This document shows, piece by piece, positions 21,282 to 29,673 of a DNA stretch of 32,650 bases. Below the pieces are notes generated by a model. The model saw nothing but the letters and a program-made list of their open reading frames with translations, was not told where the DNA came from and did no database searches. The DNA is taken from positions 1-32,650 of the forward strand of contig RGDM01000034.1 in assembly GCA_009918675.1 (NCBI GenBank), read 5' to 3'. The first letter of the stretch is position 1; the number at the start of each line of letters is the position of its first letter. The translations under genes were made by a program, and so were the position numbers. The stretch comes from a bacterium (GTDB lineage Bacteria > Bdellovibrionota_B > Oligoflexia > Silvanigrellales > Silvanigrellaceae).

Positions 21282-24100
21282 AGAGTGGAGCAGAATTTCA
21301 AAATTGGCTGAAGGACGAACTCAATTCGCGTCTGACGGCAGCGCAAAGCGGCTTAGGAGAAGATCTCCTCAAAATTGACCTCCACTGTCACGACCACAAC
21401 AGCAACGTTCCCGATGAAGCGCTGGGACGTATCTTGGGTGTGCCCGAAACCTGGTTGCCAACTGAGCATTTGCTCGCAACTTTGCGAAAAGCGGGAATGA
21501 ACGCCCTGACGGTCACTAATCACAACAACGCGCGAAGCTGCTGGGAGTTGCTCGACAAAGGAACCGATGTTCTGCCCGCTGCCGAGTTTTCTTGTCACAT
21601 TCCCGATCTTGATGTTGGCGTCCATGTGCTTGCATACGGGTTCACTCCCGAGCAAGAAGAAAAGCTGGCAACGGCGCGGCGTGACATTTATAAATTCCTT
21701 GAGTTCACCAGCGATCACGACATTCCTGCGGTGCTTGCTCATCCACTCGATTTTTATGCTCCACATGGTCTTCCGCCGCTTGAAAAGTACGAAAAAATAT
21801 TTCTGCTTTTTAACAATTTCGAAGTGATGAACGGTCAGCGTGATACTTATTCCTCGCTGCTGACGTGGGAATGGTTGAAGTCTTTTGATGAAGAGAAGAT
21901 TGTTGCTCTTGAGAAACGCTGCAACTTCTCAGCTGCAACCTTCTGTCAGAATCCTTGGCGCAAAACAGGTGTCGGAGGCTCAGACGACCACTTTGGTGTT
22001 TTTGCAGGCCGCACCGGTTCAATGTTCAGTATCGCGCATTTAAGTGACGAACAAAGAAAAAAACTTAAGCCCAGTGAGATGGCTCTCTCTGCGTTGCGAC
22101 TTGGTGCGATTGCACCGTTTGGCGAGTGGAATGATGGCCGCAAATTGAATTTGGCCTTGCTCGACTACTTTGCTGGTCTTGTTTTGAACCTGAAGGATCC
22201 CGGACTTGGGCGCATTCTTTTGCACAAAGGAACCCCCACACAGAAATTGCTTGCGCTGACAATCAACAATGCGATTCACGAAGCGCGTCGGCACCGCTAC
22301 ACCATGCGCTTTTTGAAAACTTTTCACGGCGCGGTGCGCGGACAGCAGCCGAGTGTTGTCACCAAATTTCTAATGCGCCGTTATCAGCCGAAACTTTTGG
22401 AAGTTGTGCAAAGCTTAGTGCGTGCTTCTGAGGACGGAATTGGTCATCTGGAAACTCCTGTCGCACAAGAGTTGTTTACACTTTTTGCAAAAATGCTTTG
22501 CGAGCGGATCGAGCGTAAAGTGACAACCATGAGTGCAAGCGCAAATGGTGCGGGGCTGAGCCAGTTGGGAAATTTGGAAGGATTGATTGAGCGCCTTGAG
22601 ATGCCAAGCGTTGTTCGCACTTTGGTGCAGCCGTCGGAGCGATCTAAGTCGCGGGCGAGCCGAAAGATGTCTTTGCCCTCGCTGGGTGAAGTTTTCGATG
22701 GGCTTTCGTTTCCTTTCTTGGCATCAGGCTTGGTGGCTGGATCGATGTTTGCAACAGGGCGCACGCTGCACGGCAAACGCGCGTTCAGCACGGCCCTGGC
22801 CAAACAATTTTCGAATTTGCGTGCTCCGAAGCGGGTGCTGTGGTTAACCGATACCTTCACCGACAAAAATGGTGTTTCAAGCGTGCTGCAACTTACGCAG
22901 AAGTACGCGCTTGAACACAACCTGCCGATCGATTTCTTGGTTTGCCACGATACGCTGGAAGAAGGTCCCAATCTGCGGGTTGTAAGGCCTATGTCGAACT
23001 TCACGCTGCCCTTTTATCCGCAACAGCCATTCAGGATTCCGAACCTCGCTGAGCTGCAGACTTTGGTGGAAAGAGGAGGATACAGCGCGGTTGTGTGCTC
23101 AACAGAAGGTCCGATGGCATTGAGTGCCATGTACTTTAAGCACGCTTTGCGTTTGCCGGTGTACTTCTACGTTCATACCGATTGGTTGGCATTTGTTGAG
23201 CAAAATGCCGCCCTGCGAAAGGTGAACGTCGACCGCGTGCGGCGGATCATGCGTGGAATGTATTCTCAATTTGATGGTTTGTTTGTTCTTAACTCAGAGC
23301 AACGCGAGCTTTTCACCAGTGAGGCCTTCCAAATCGAAAATGTGTATCAAACTGCACACTGGGCTTCGGCGGTCTTTGAGCGTCATCTGCAGCTGCGTCG
23401 TTCGGCTGTGGCTGGATTGAAAAAAGATGATGTTGTTCTTCTCTATGCAGGCCGATTGAGCGAGGAAAAGGGAGTCTTCGAACTTCCTGAGGTCTTTGCA
23501 GCTGCTCGGCAGGTGAATCCCAAGGTGCGCATGGTATTTGCCGGAACTGGTCCTGCTGAGGGTCAGCTCCGCGAGATGTTACCTGAAGCAATTTTTCTTG
23601 GCTGGCAGCCGCAATCGAGCCTGTGTGAGCTCTACAATCGCGCGGATCTGCTTGTCTTGCCATCAACGTTCGACACCTTTGGTTGCGTTGTTCTTGAGGC
23701 CATGAGTTGTGGTTTGCCTGTGTGCGCCTATGCCACCAAAGGACCAGCGGATATTATTGATCATGGTGTGAGCGGTTTCCTTGCACGCAACAAAGATGAC
23801 CTAAAGTCGACAGTGGCGCTGTTTTGTACAGAGCCCAATGACTTTGAGGGAATGCGTGTGCAGGCATTTAAGCGAGCGCAAGATTATCGTCCAGACCTTA
23901 TTCTTGCGCAGATGCTCGATGATCTTGGCATGCACGATGCAGCAACAGAATTGCGCATCAAACAAGCTCAAGAAAAAGGCGCCCTGCAAACGCAGGACGC
24001 CGAAGTGAACGCTCGGGAGTTTGCGGTCGGGCAGCAAGATCAAATTCCTGCTTTTATCCCGACGCCTGACTCCTTGAGTGCTATTCACCCGCAGGTTTGA
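21278..24100 (+). CDS. PHP phosphoesterase-GT4 glycosyltransferase fusion
   Basis: The 940-residue product has a PHP metal-dependent hydrolase domain at about 30-270: DLHCHDH (H36, H38), TVTNHNN, AAEFSCH, LAHPLDF and GGSDDHFG supply the expected metal ligands. A helical linker of about 240 residues follows. From about 515 it is a GT4-type glycosyltransferase with KRVLWLTDTFTDKNGVSS, LYAGRLSEEKGVFELP (about 721) and the donor-binding STFDTFGCVVLEAMSCGLPV (about 795). Both halves look intact. The ATG is chosen because AAGGAG lies 8 bases before it and it overlaps the previous stop; a frame from 21227 lies inside the glycosidase gene. PHP domains hydrolyse phosphoesters, so the protein might remove a phosphate from, and add a sugar to, one substrate; this is inference. 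Confidence 0.85.
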   Translation: MKSGAEFQNWLKDELNSRLTAAQSGLGEDLLKIDLHCHDHNSNVPDEALGRILGVPETWLPTEHLLATLRKAGMNALTVTNHNNARSCWELLDKGTDVLPAAEFSCHIPDLDVGVHVLAYGFTPEQEEKLATARRDIYKFLEFTSDHDIPAVLAHPLDFYAPHGLPPLEKYEKIFLLFNNFEVMNGQRDTYSSLLTWEWLKSFDEEKIVALEKRCNFSAATFCQNPWRKTGVGGSDDHFGVFAGRTGSMFSIAHLSDEQRKKLKPSEMALSALRLGAIAPFGEWNDGRKLNLALLDYFAGLVLNLKDPGLGRILLHKGTPTQKLLALTINNAIHEARRHRYTMRFLKTFHGAVRGQQPSVVTKFLMRRYQPKLLEVVQSLVRASEDGIGHLETPVAQELFTLFAKMLCERIERKVTTMSASANGAGLSQLGNLEGLIERLEMPSVVRTLVQPSERSKSRASRKMSLPSLGEVFDGLSFPFLASGLVAGSMFATGRTLHGKRAFSTALAKQFSNLRAPKRVLWLTDTFTDKNGVSSVLQLTQKYALEHNLPIDFLVCHDTLEEGPNLRVVRPMSNFTLPFYPQQPFRIPNLAELQTLVERGGYSAVVCSTEGPMALSAMYFKHALRLPVYFYVHTDWLAFVEQNAALRKVNVDRVRRIMRGMYSQFDGLFVLNSEQRELFTSEAFQIENVYQTAHWASAVFERHLQLRRSAVAGLKKDDVVLLYAGRLSEEKGVFELPEVFAAARQVNPKVRMVFAGTGPAEGQLREMLPEAIFLGWQPQSSLCELYNRADLLVLPSTFDTFGCVVLEAMSCGLPVCAYATKGPADIIDHGVSGFLARNKDDLKSTVALFCTEPNDFEGMRVQAFKRAQDYRPDLILAQMLDDLGMHDAATELRIKQAQEKGALQTQDAEVNAREFAVGQQDQIPAFIPTPDSLSAIHPQV

Positions 24101-26738
24101 GCGGGTAAATTTTCTCACATTCATTTTTCGCAGGCTGCCATTTTCCGGCCGAGCCTTCATTTTTCAGATAATCAAATATAGCCCAGCCGACATTAATAGC
24201 GGCTGTATCTGCCCAAGCATCCTGCGCCGCCGTGTTGATGGGCAGGTCGGTGTTGGGGTCGAATTGCAATTGTTTGTCGGTAGGCTTGCCGTTGTTGAAG
24301 AAGCAGATGTCTTTGAAAGCCGCGAAGTCTTTCATGCGTTCGGTGGCTTTTTGTGGTGAGGTTGTAATGAAGTTCCTGCAGCGTTCACGCAATTGGTTGA
24401 GCATCTGTGCTTTGTGACGGCCAACATAGGGCTCCATTTCCGGTGGGAACTGCACTCGGGTTCCTTCCATGGCCATCCAAATGAGATAATTGCCCGCCAA
24501 ATTGCGTTTCCGCCCGCGTCTGTCGCTGACATCAAATTGCGAAAAATTGCCTGCTCCAAACAATCCATCTTTGAGATTCGCAACTCGAATTGAACCGCCC
24601 GAGAGGGTCAGCAAATTGGTTGCAAGACCGGACCGTCCATCGGCGATTGAGCCATGGCACTTCGCGCAGGTTGTGTTGTAGAAATGCGCACCAGGGGTCA
24701 CCATGTAAAGCTCGCCGGCAGGTTGTTTCATTTTTCCGCTGCTATCAAGCATCCATGCTAATGCTTTGCGCGGCGCATTGCGCGGCGGGAAATCGCATTT
24801 GGCAGTTGGTTTTCCCTGCGCATTACTGACCCGATCCCAAAAGTCGACAGGCACTTGCGTGCGGAGAAGTTTACTGAGATTCGGGTCCGCTTGCAGCTCA
24901 GCAAAACGCTTCGGCATGCCGTTGGTTTCGTCTTTCCAATCAGCGCGGCGTGGTGCGTAGGCTGAACTTTGTGGCCAGGTCATATCGAGATCAACCCAAT
25001 TGAAATCGTCGTTCGCAACACAGGTCACTGGTTCTGTTTCGGCTCTGGCTGCGACATTGGGATTGCCAGACAGCGAGTAAATCCATTTGGATGTCAAATT
25101 CAGCAACTTGCAGTTGGCGTCTCCCGGAGTGTGCATGGGCATTGGTAGGAAACGTCCACCATCGCCAATTTTGCTCGCAGCCACGCGTTGATAAATTTGG
25201 CTGAGCTCGGGTTCACCGGGCTTTGCAAAATATTTCGGGCTTTGCCGCGTTGAATCGCGGGTGATGCGACGTAGGTCGAAATTGAACAGCTGACCTTCGC
25301 GCAAATCCAATTGCACCTTGTTGTCTTTCATCGCAAAGCCGTTTGGATTGTGGCAGTGCGCACAATTGCCAACCATGTACCCTTGCAAGCGCATTTCATG
25401 AACGTTGCGAGCCGGCTGATTGCCGCTTTCTTCAAGCTTAGGAAGTTGATCGGCAGAACTCACATTTCTTAGAACTCCAACATCCAAAAAGCGTTGGATC
25501 TGAGTGAGCTCATCTTCACCCACAGCTCGCTCCCGACCGGCAGCACCCACAGGGCGACGATTGAGCTGCAATGGAGTGAATCCGAGCACGAAATCTTCGC
25601 TTCCTTTGTGGCACTCAACGCAGCGCTGTTTGCCTGGGATCGCATATTTGCGCATTTTTCCTGTTGATTCATCAATCTTGATTTTGAAAATGTCATCTTT
25701 CCACGGTGTGCCATCGCGGTAGGGCAGCGTCACGAGTGTGGCCTCAGACTCATTTTCATTCCACTTATAACTGCCTAGCAGGGGTTCTTGTGGAGATTTT
25801 CTAACAACGATGAGACGAGTTTCGATTTTTCGGAAGACGGTTTCACCGCTCTTGCGAGCAACTGCTTTATAACCTGCGGGTTTCCACTTTTGTGCGGCCT
25901 CATTCCACACCGAGGGCAAATGAATATAGCGGCCTTTTTCTGCGTTGTCGGCCCACAGTGGGTATTCAACATTGTATGAAAGTGTGCCACGGCGAGCCAA
26001 TTCCAGACTGTCGAGTGTCATGAGGTCTGTTTGTGAGAGCCGAGCAGGGAGTTCAGTTGCGGCTGCAAAGAATTCGTCGCGTTCAGGATCAGCACCAATT
26101 TGATCGCTGCGTGGGATACAGCTGCCAATGTCGGACTGCTGCTTGAGTTGTCCCTTGCTTTGGTCGTTGGTTGATCCTCGAACGGTAAAAGACCCCGAGG
26201 GTTTGCCTGCAGAAAGCCAATCCTCGAGATGAGCTTGGAGGGTTGTGTACTTTTGAGGAGCGGCTTTGCGCATGCTTTGTGGAGGCATCTGGTTGGAACT
26301 GAGAACACGAAGCATCCACTCGGCTTGCTCAGCGATTCCACCCACCACAACTTTTTGTCCGTTCGAGCGGACCTCCGCTGAATTGAGTGCGGATACGTAC
26401 CAAAATCCGCCTGTCTTTGCTGCGGGTGCTAGATGGCAACCTGAGCAAGCGGCGTCGATCTCTGACTTCAATTCATCGAAGGAAAATTTTGGTTGGGTTG
26501 GGTTCTCATTTTCGACGATCGCAGGAAGGACAGACGCAGTGCGCGGTTCACTGCACTCGGTCACCTGATCGAATCCTGGTGCTTGACCGGGAGAGTTCAG
26601 ATTTGGTTCGCTCTGTTGTGGTTCGCTGGGTTGTGGCGCTGAAATGACTACATCGGGTGTCGGCGGATTTCGTCCGTCGCACCCGATGAGCATGAGAGCC
26701 ACCGCACATCCAAGGAGTCGATGCAGGTGTTTTTTCAT
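24081..26738 (-). CDS. Lipoprotein with four c-type haem-binding sites
   Basis: The product (885 residues) has a lipoprotein signal with LIGC (Cys20) followed by a Pro-rich linker, so it is likely anchored in the envelope. Four CxxCH haem-attachment motifs are widely spaced: CSGCH at 98-102, CVECH at 373-377, CAHCH at 459-463 and CAKCH at 691-695. The first and last sit in short cytochrome c-like segments (the last as TTCAKCHGSIADGRSG), the middle pair in a long region of unclear fold. An electron-transfer role in the periplasm or at the outer membrane is likely; partners are unknown. The gene starts six bases after the stop of the PstS-like gene with only a weak ribosome binding site. Its last 20 bases overlap the convergent PHP/GT4 gene. 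Confidence 0.8.
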   Translation of the reverse strand: MKKHLHRLLGCAVALMLIGCDGRNPPTPDVVISAPQPSEPQQSEPNLNSPGQAPGFDQVTECSEPRTASVLPAIVENENPTQPKFSFDELKSEIDAACSGCHLAPAAKTGGFWYVSALNSAEVRSNGQKVVVGGIAEQAEWMLRVLSSNQMPPQSMRKAAPQKYTTLQAHLEDWLSAGKPSGSFTVRGSTNDQSKGQLKQQSDIGSCIPRSDQIGADPERDEFFAAATELPARLSQTDLMTLDSLELARRGTLSYNVEYPLWADNAEKGRYIHLPSVWNEAAQKWKPAGYKAVARKSGETVFRKIETRLIVVRKSPQEPLLGSYKWNENESEATLVTLPYRDGTPWKDDIFKIKIDESTGKMRKYAIPGKQRCVECHKGSEDFVLGFTPLQLNRRPVGAAGRERAVGEDELTQIQRFLDVGVLRNVSSADQLPKLEESGNQPARNVHEMRLQGYMVGNCAHCHNPNGFAMKDNKVQLDLREGQLFNFDLRRITRDSTRQSPKYFAKPGEPELSQIYQRVAASKIGDGGRFLPMPMHTPGDANCKLLNLTSKWIYSLSGNPNVAARAETEPVTCVANDDFNWVDLDMTWPQSSAYAPRRADWKDETNGMPKRFAELQADPNLSKLLRTQVPVDFWDRVSNAQGKPTAKCDFPPRNAPRKALAWMLDSSGKMKQPAGELYMVTPGAHFYNTTCAKCHGSIADGRSGLATNLLTLSGGSIRVANLKDGLFGAGNFSQFDVSDRRGRKRNLAGNYLIWMAMEGTRVQFPPEMEPYVGRHKAQMLNQLRERCRNFITTSPQKATERMKDFAAFKDICFFNNGKPTDKQLQFDPNTDLPINTAAQDAWADTAAINVGWAIFDYLKNEGSAGKWQPAKNECEKIYPLKPAGE
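24087..24113 (+). terminator. Possible terminator across the stop of the PHP/GT4 gene
   Basis: ACCCGC, an eight-base loop that includes the TGA stop, and GCGGGT form a six-base-pair stem followed by AAATTTTC. The T-tract is short and begins late, so efficiency is doubtful. The stem lies within the overlap with the convergent cytochrome gene. Confidence 0.4.
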
Positions 26739-26744
26739 GATTGA

Positions 26745-27566
26745 TTAGTCCAGAGTGATGAACTCGTTTTGCTGAATGATTGGGTCGAGGAACGAACGGT
26801 CGAGGAGCTGTGGCAACAGCTTGCTTTCGACTGAGTTCAGCGTGTAGCTGCCGGTTGCTTCGTATACAAAAAGCGTACGAGCGAGTGGGTAAAGGCTATT
26901 GCGAACGTTGTACACGGTTGGCAGATACGCAATTGAGTTGTCATCTTTGCTCAATTGAACCGCGCGGTTTCCAGGGCGGCCTGCTGACAATCCAGCATAA
27001 GCAACTGCGTTTGCATTGTTTACAGTTTCGCTCGCAATGTCGGCAGTTTCGTTGAGAATCTTCACGCAAGCGCCGAACGTCTTAACACCAACAATGTGCT
27101 TGAAGGTGTCGGTTGTGCCAGATGCGTCATCGCGACGGAAAACTTCGATCGTGCCAGTCTTGCCAGAGCTTGGCAATTTTGCCCAATCGGTGATTTCGCA
27201 TGAGAAAATAGCTTTAACTTGTGCCAAGCTGAGCTTGTTCACTTTGTTAGAAACATTGACGTACACGCCGATGCCATCAAGAGCGATAGCGTGAGCAACA
27301 GGTTCGATTCCTGCAGCTACAGCCTTTTCGAACGCTTCCTTCTTCATTTCGCGAGACATAGGAGCGATGCCTTGTTGGCCAGCAACCAAAGCTTCTTCGC
27401 CCTTGCCCGAGCCGCCGCCCACATATTGAGCTTCGTTTTGCAGTCCAGCTGCCTGGATTGCATCGGTCATGACGCCAGCGAGAGTATCGGAGCCTTTGAA
27501 AGTGAAAGGAGCTGCAAATGCAGAAACGCTCAACACGGAAAGCGCAAGTGTGGAAAAACGAATCAT
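26745..27566 (-). CDS. PstS-like periplasmic substrate-binding protein
   Basis: From the ATG at 27566, with GGAGG 6 bases upstream, the product has 273 residues and a signal peptide cleaved after SAFA. The mature start FTFKGSDTLAGVM, then GGGSGKGEEAL, MSREMKKEA and FRRDDASGTTDTF match the phosphate-binding loops of PstS-type proteins, the last with the Arg-Asp and Ser-Gly-Thr residues that grip the anion. No transporter genes (pstC, pstA, pstB) are adjacent; the next gene is the cytochrome lipoprotein instead. It may therefore act as a stand-alone binding or sensing protein, or be the first gene of an unusual two-gene unit. Phosphate as ligand is likely but related proteins bind other oxyanions. 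Confidence 0.8.
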   Translation of the reverse strand: MIRFSTLALSVLSVSAFAAPFTFKGSDTLAGVMTDAIQAAGLQNEAQYVGGGSGKGEEALVAGQQGIAPMSREMKKEAFEKAVAAGIEPVAHAIALDGIGVYVNVSNKVNKLSLAQVKAIFSCEITDWAKLPSSGKTGTIEVFRRDDASGTTDTFKHIVGVKTFGACVKILNETADIASETVNNANAVAYAGLSAGRPGNRAVQLSKDDNSIAYLPTVYNVRNSLYPLARTLFVYEATGSYTLNSVESKLLPQLLDRSFLDPIIQQNEFITLD

Positions 27567-27585
27567 GATAACCTCCAGAGTGTGA

Positions 27586-27600
27586 GTCTTCGATGAAGAC
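27586..27600 (-). repeat. Hairpin in the leader of the PstS-like gene
   Basis: GTCTTC-ATC-GAAGAC on the minus strand is a perfect six-base-pair stem with a three-base loop, 20 bases before the ATG. It could affect mRNA stability or translation; nothing more can be said. Confidence 0.4.
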
Positions 27601-27651
27601 GCGGCCTCAATTGCCATCGACTCTTTAAGCAGGCAAGCTTGACACATTGGT

Positions 27652-27669
27652 TTCACAGGTAAGTGTGAA
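27652..27669. promoter_or_regulatory. Inverted repeat between divergent genes, possible operator
   Basis: TTCACAGGTAAGTGTGAA contains TTCACA and TGTGAA as a perfect inverted repeat with a six-base spacer, in the 149-base region shared by the PstS-like gene and the divergent gene at 27716. A TTGACA lies just beside it (27639-27644). It has the size of a binding site for a dimeric regulator. A Pho box could not be made out with confidence. Confidence 0.4.
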
Positions 27670-27715
27670 TGTGTCATTCGTAGCGAAATTGTGAACATGG
27701 GATAACCTTAAAAAC

Positions 27716-28474
27716 ATGCTAATTCATCTCATAAAAAAATCTGACTGGGCGTTTCTTCTCGATTTTGTGTCGCCAGCATTCTTTAAGGTCATTCCCCCCT
27801 TGGAATTGGTGAGCAATGCAACCGCGATGGCAAAACGAACGCAAAACCGAGAGCTCTTTCACAACGCGGTTGTCGACATGTCGAGCAAATTCCAGCACGG
27901 TCTTGCTCATGTGAAGGTTGTGAGCGGAGATTTGGCCGAGCGCCCTGCAGCTCATGCCTTTAAAAATGCCGATGAGCAGACACGCCGATGGCTTGCAGAA
28001 CAGATTGTGAAGATCTACTTCGGACAAATTTTTGCCGGTGGAACACTCTTATTGGATCTGCGTCTGAGTCGCTTTTCTTTAAACGGCAACAATCTTGTCT
28101 GGAGTCCGGCTCCGCTCATGGGAGTTTTTTCAGACGCATTTATCAAGTCGATGAGCGAGTTGTATGCTGGATATTATGGTGGGAAATCCGAGCAAATGAT
28201 GTCTGCGTTGCGGAACTTGGGACTTGATTGGGCCTATGACGTCTTTATTGAACATTTTGGCGAAGGCGATCAAACAGCGGTGCGCTTTACCATGTCGCAC
28301 TTCATCAAAACCTTTCATGAAATATTTATGAAGTGCAAAACAGAGAAAAAGAATCTCAAGGGTGAATTTGTTCAGTTGGGTGTTATTTTGGGTCTTATGT
28401 ACGAGAGCCTCGAAACGCTCGATGCACCTGTTGATGTTCGTTCTGCATTCCACCAAGTTACATCGTCTTTATAA
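27716..28474 (+). CDS. Unknown soluble protein
   Basis: The product (252 residues) has no signal peptide and no clear membrane helix and seems largely helical, with a central GTLLLDLRLSRFSLNGNNLVW stretch likely to form strands. The C-terminal part (MSELYAGYYGGKSEQMMSALRNLGL) faintly recalls the helical tail of AarF/UbiB-type proteins, but no kinase motif is present, so I do not assign it. The ATG at 27716 has only a weak ribosome binding site; no better in-frame start is seen. It diverges from the PstS-like gene across a short region with an inverted repeat. Confidence 0.55.
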   Translation: MLIHLIKKSDWAFLLDFVSPAFFKVIPPLELVSNATAMAKRTQNRELFHNAVVDMSSKFQHGLAHVKVVSGDLAERPAAHAFKNADEQTRRWLAEQIVKIYFGQIFAGGTLLLDLRLSRFSLNGNNLVWSPAPLMGVFSDAFIKSMSELYAGYYGGKSEQMMSALRNLGLDWAYDVFIEHFGEGDQTAVRFTMSHFIKTFHEIFMKCKTEKKNLKGEFVQLGVILGLMYESLETLDAPVDVRSAFHQVTSSL

Positions 28475-28550
28475 AAATGGAATGAGGTTGGAATTGAGCA
28501 CTGAGAATATCACAGGTGTGAACGTTATCGTATCAGCTTTTTTGTTTGTC

Positions 28551-28843
28551 TTAATTTCCTTCCAGCTCTAATAAAGCTTTCTTTTTTAATAATCCGCCCG
28601 AGTATCCACCCGTGTTCTGGCTTGCACCAATCACCCGATGACAGGGAATCAAAATTAAGATTGGATTTCGTGCGATGGCCTGAGCCACCGCGCGGTGTGA
28701 GTCGTGTGAGCCAAAATTCTTTCAATGACTTTTATCTCGTCTGCGAAACAAAGCGTAACAAGAGAATCTTGGTTACAGACGCCAATCATGTCTCCGAGCG
28801 CTGTTGAGATTTGGAAATGAAAGCAAGGCAACAAATCGTTCAC
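28551..28843 (-). pseudogene. ogt: Decayed methylated-DNA-cysteine methyltransferase (ogt/MGMT)
   Basis: An intact Ogt repairs O6-alkylguanine by moving the alkyl group to its own Cys. Here the 5' part encodes an N-terminal segment (FQISTALGDMIGVCNQDSL, then LCFADEIKVIERI). After about 28715 the frame shifts and the other frame gives the C-terminal core HRAVAQAIARNP, the active-site PCHRV, and GGYSGGLLKKKALLELEG. About 80 residues normally between them, including the FQ-x-VW-x-AL and PYG segments of the DNA-binding domain, are absent. The gene therefore has an internal deletion with a frameshift, though its catalytic motif is untouched. Its GTG would overlap the stop of the M48 gene (GTGA), so it was once a coupled third gene of that operon. 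Confidence 0.8.
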
Positions 28844-29673
28844 TTTTGTTCCTGGGTCCTGGCTGAAAGTGTAGCTTTCAATTTATTAAAGGCGGTTTTT
28901 TGCTGCGCTGAGAGACGTGCATTGGGAACCTCTGATAAACTTTTTGCCCATGCAAGCCGTTCGTCTGTTGCGGGGTGGGTTGAAATAAATGAAAAGAGCG
29001 AACTGTTGCCCGCGTCGCCAACGGTTTTTTCTTGAAATTTTTTCATCCGTTCGAAAAACATCGCCGCACCTTTGGTGGGGAGCTGTGCTTTGGCAAGATA
29101 TTGGACGCTCAAGGCATCCGCCTCACGTTCGTGATCGCGCGAGAACTTTAAATTCAGCAACGCGCTACCCGATGACAACAGGTCGGCGAGGGTGCCTAAA
29201 TCGCCAACAAAAAAATTAAGAATCACGCTTACGCCGGCTTGCGAGACAATTTGTTGCATGGAATGCCTGCGCGCAACGTGCGCAAGCTCGTGCCCGGCAA
29301 CAGAGAGAATCTCCTCTGGCGTTTCTGCAATTTCAATCAGTTTGCTTGTAAAGAAAATGCTGCCATCGGGAAACGCAAAAGCGTTTGGAAGCGACAATTG
29401 AGTGATTCTAAATTGCGGCTTGAGTTCCGGCAAAGCAGCTGCAAGTAAAAGTGGTTCAACGAGTGAGGCGAGGTGTTTGTCTGCTTCAGCAGGAATTGAG
29501 TCGGTGGAAAGAGGGGCCTGCATGCGCCCCACCTGCCCTAATTTTTGATCGACCTGTCGAGGAATAAAATCGACAACCTTTTCAGTTGCAGACGACTTCA
29601 TCCGTGCCAGGGAGTCGCAACCAGCACAAAGAAAAACAAAAGCGCCGAGAACGATTTTGCTTTGCTTAGTCAT
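28840..29673 (-). CDS. M48-family metallopeptidase lipoprotein
   Basis: The product (277 residues) has a lipoprotein signal with CAGC (Cys19), so it is anchored in the envelope facing the periplasm. The zinc site is HELAH (128-132) with EREAD (182-186) supplying the third ligand and conserved Asp, and FAFPDGSIFFTSKLIE is the usual strand before it. This is the arrangement of BepA/LoiP-like M48 proteases that act in outer-membrane quality control. The length fits a single-domain member without TPR repeats. The start overlaps the stop of the AIM24-family gene by 8 bases and its stop overlaps the remnant of ogt, so the three formed one transcript. Confidence 0.9.
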   Translation of the reverse strand: MTKQSKIVLGAFVFLCAGCDSLARMKSSATEKVVDFIPRQVDQKLGQVGRMQAPLSTDSIPAEADKHLASLVEPLLLAAALPELKPQFRITQLSLPNAFAFPDGSIFFTSKLIEIAETPEEILSVAGHELAHVARRHSMQQIVSQAGVSVILNFFVGDLGTLADLLSSGSALLNLKFSRDHEREADALSVQYLAKAQLPTKGAAMFFERMKKFQEKTVGDAGNSSLFSFISTHPATDERLAWAKSLSEVPNARLSAQQKTAFNKLKATLSARTQEQK

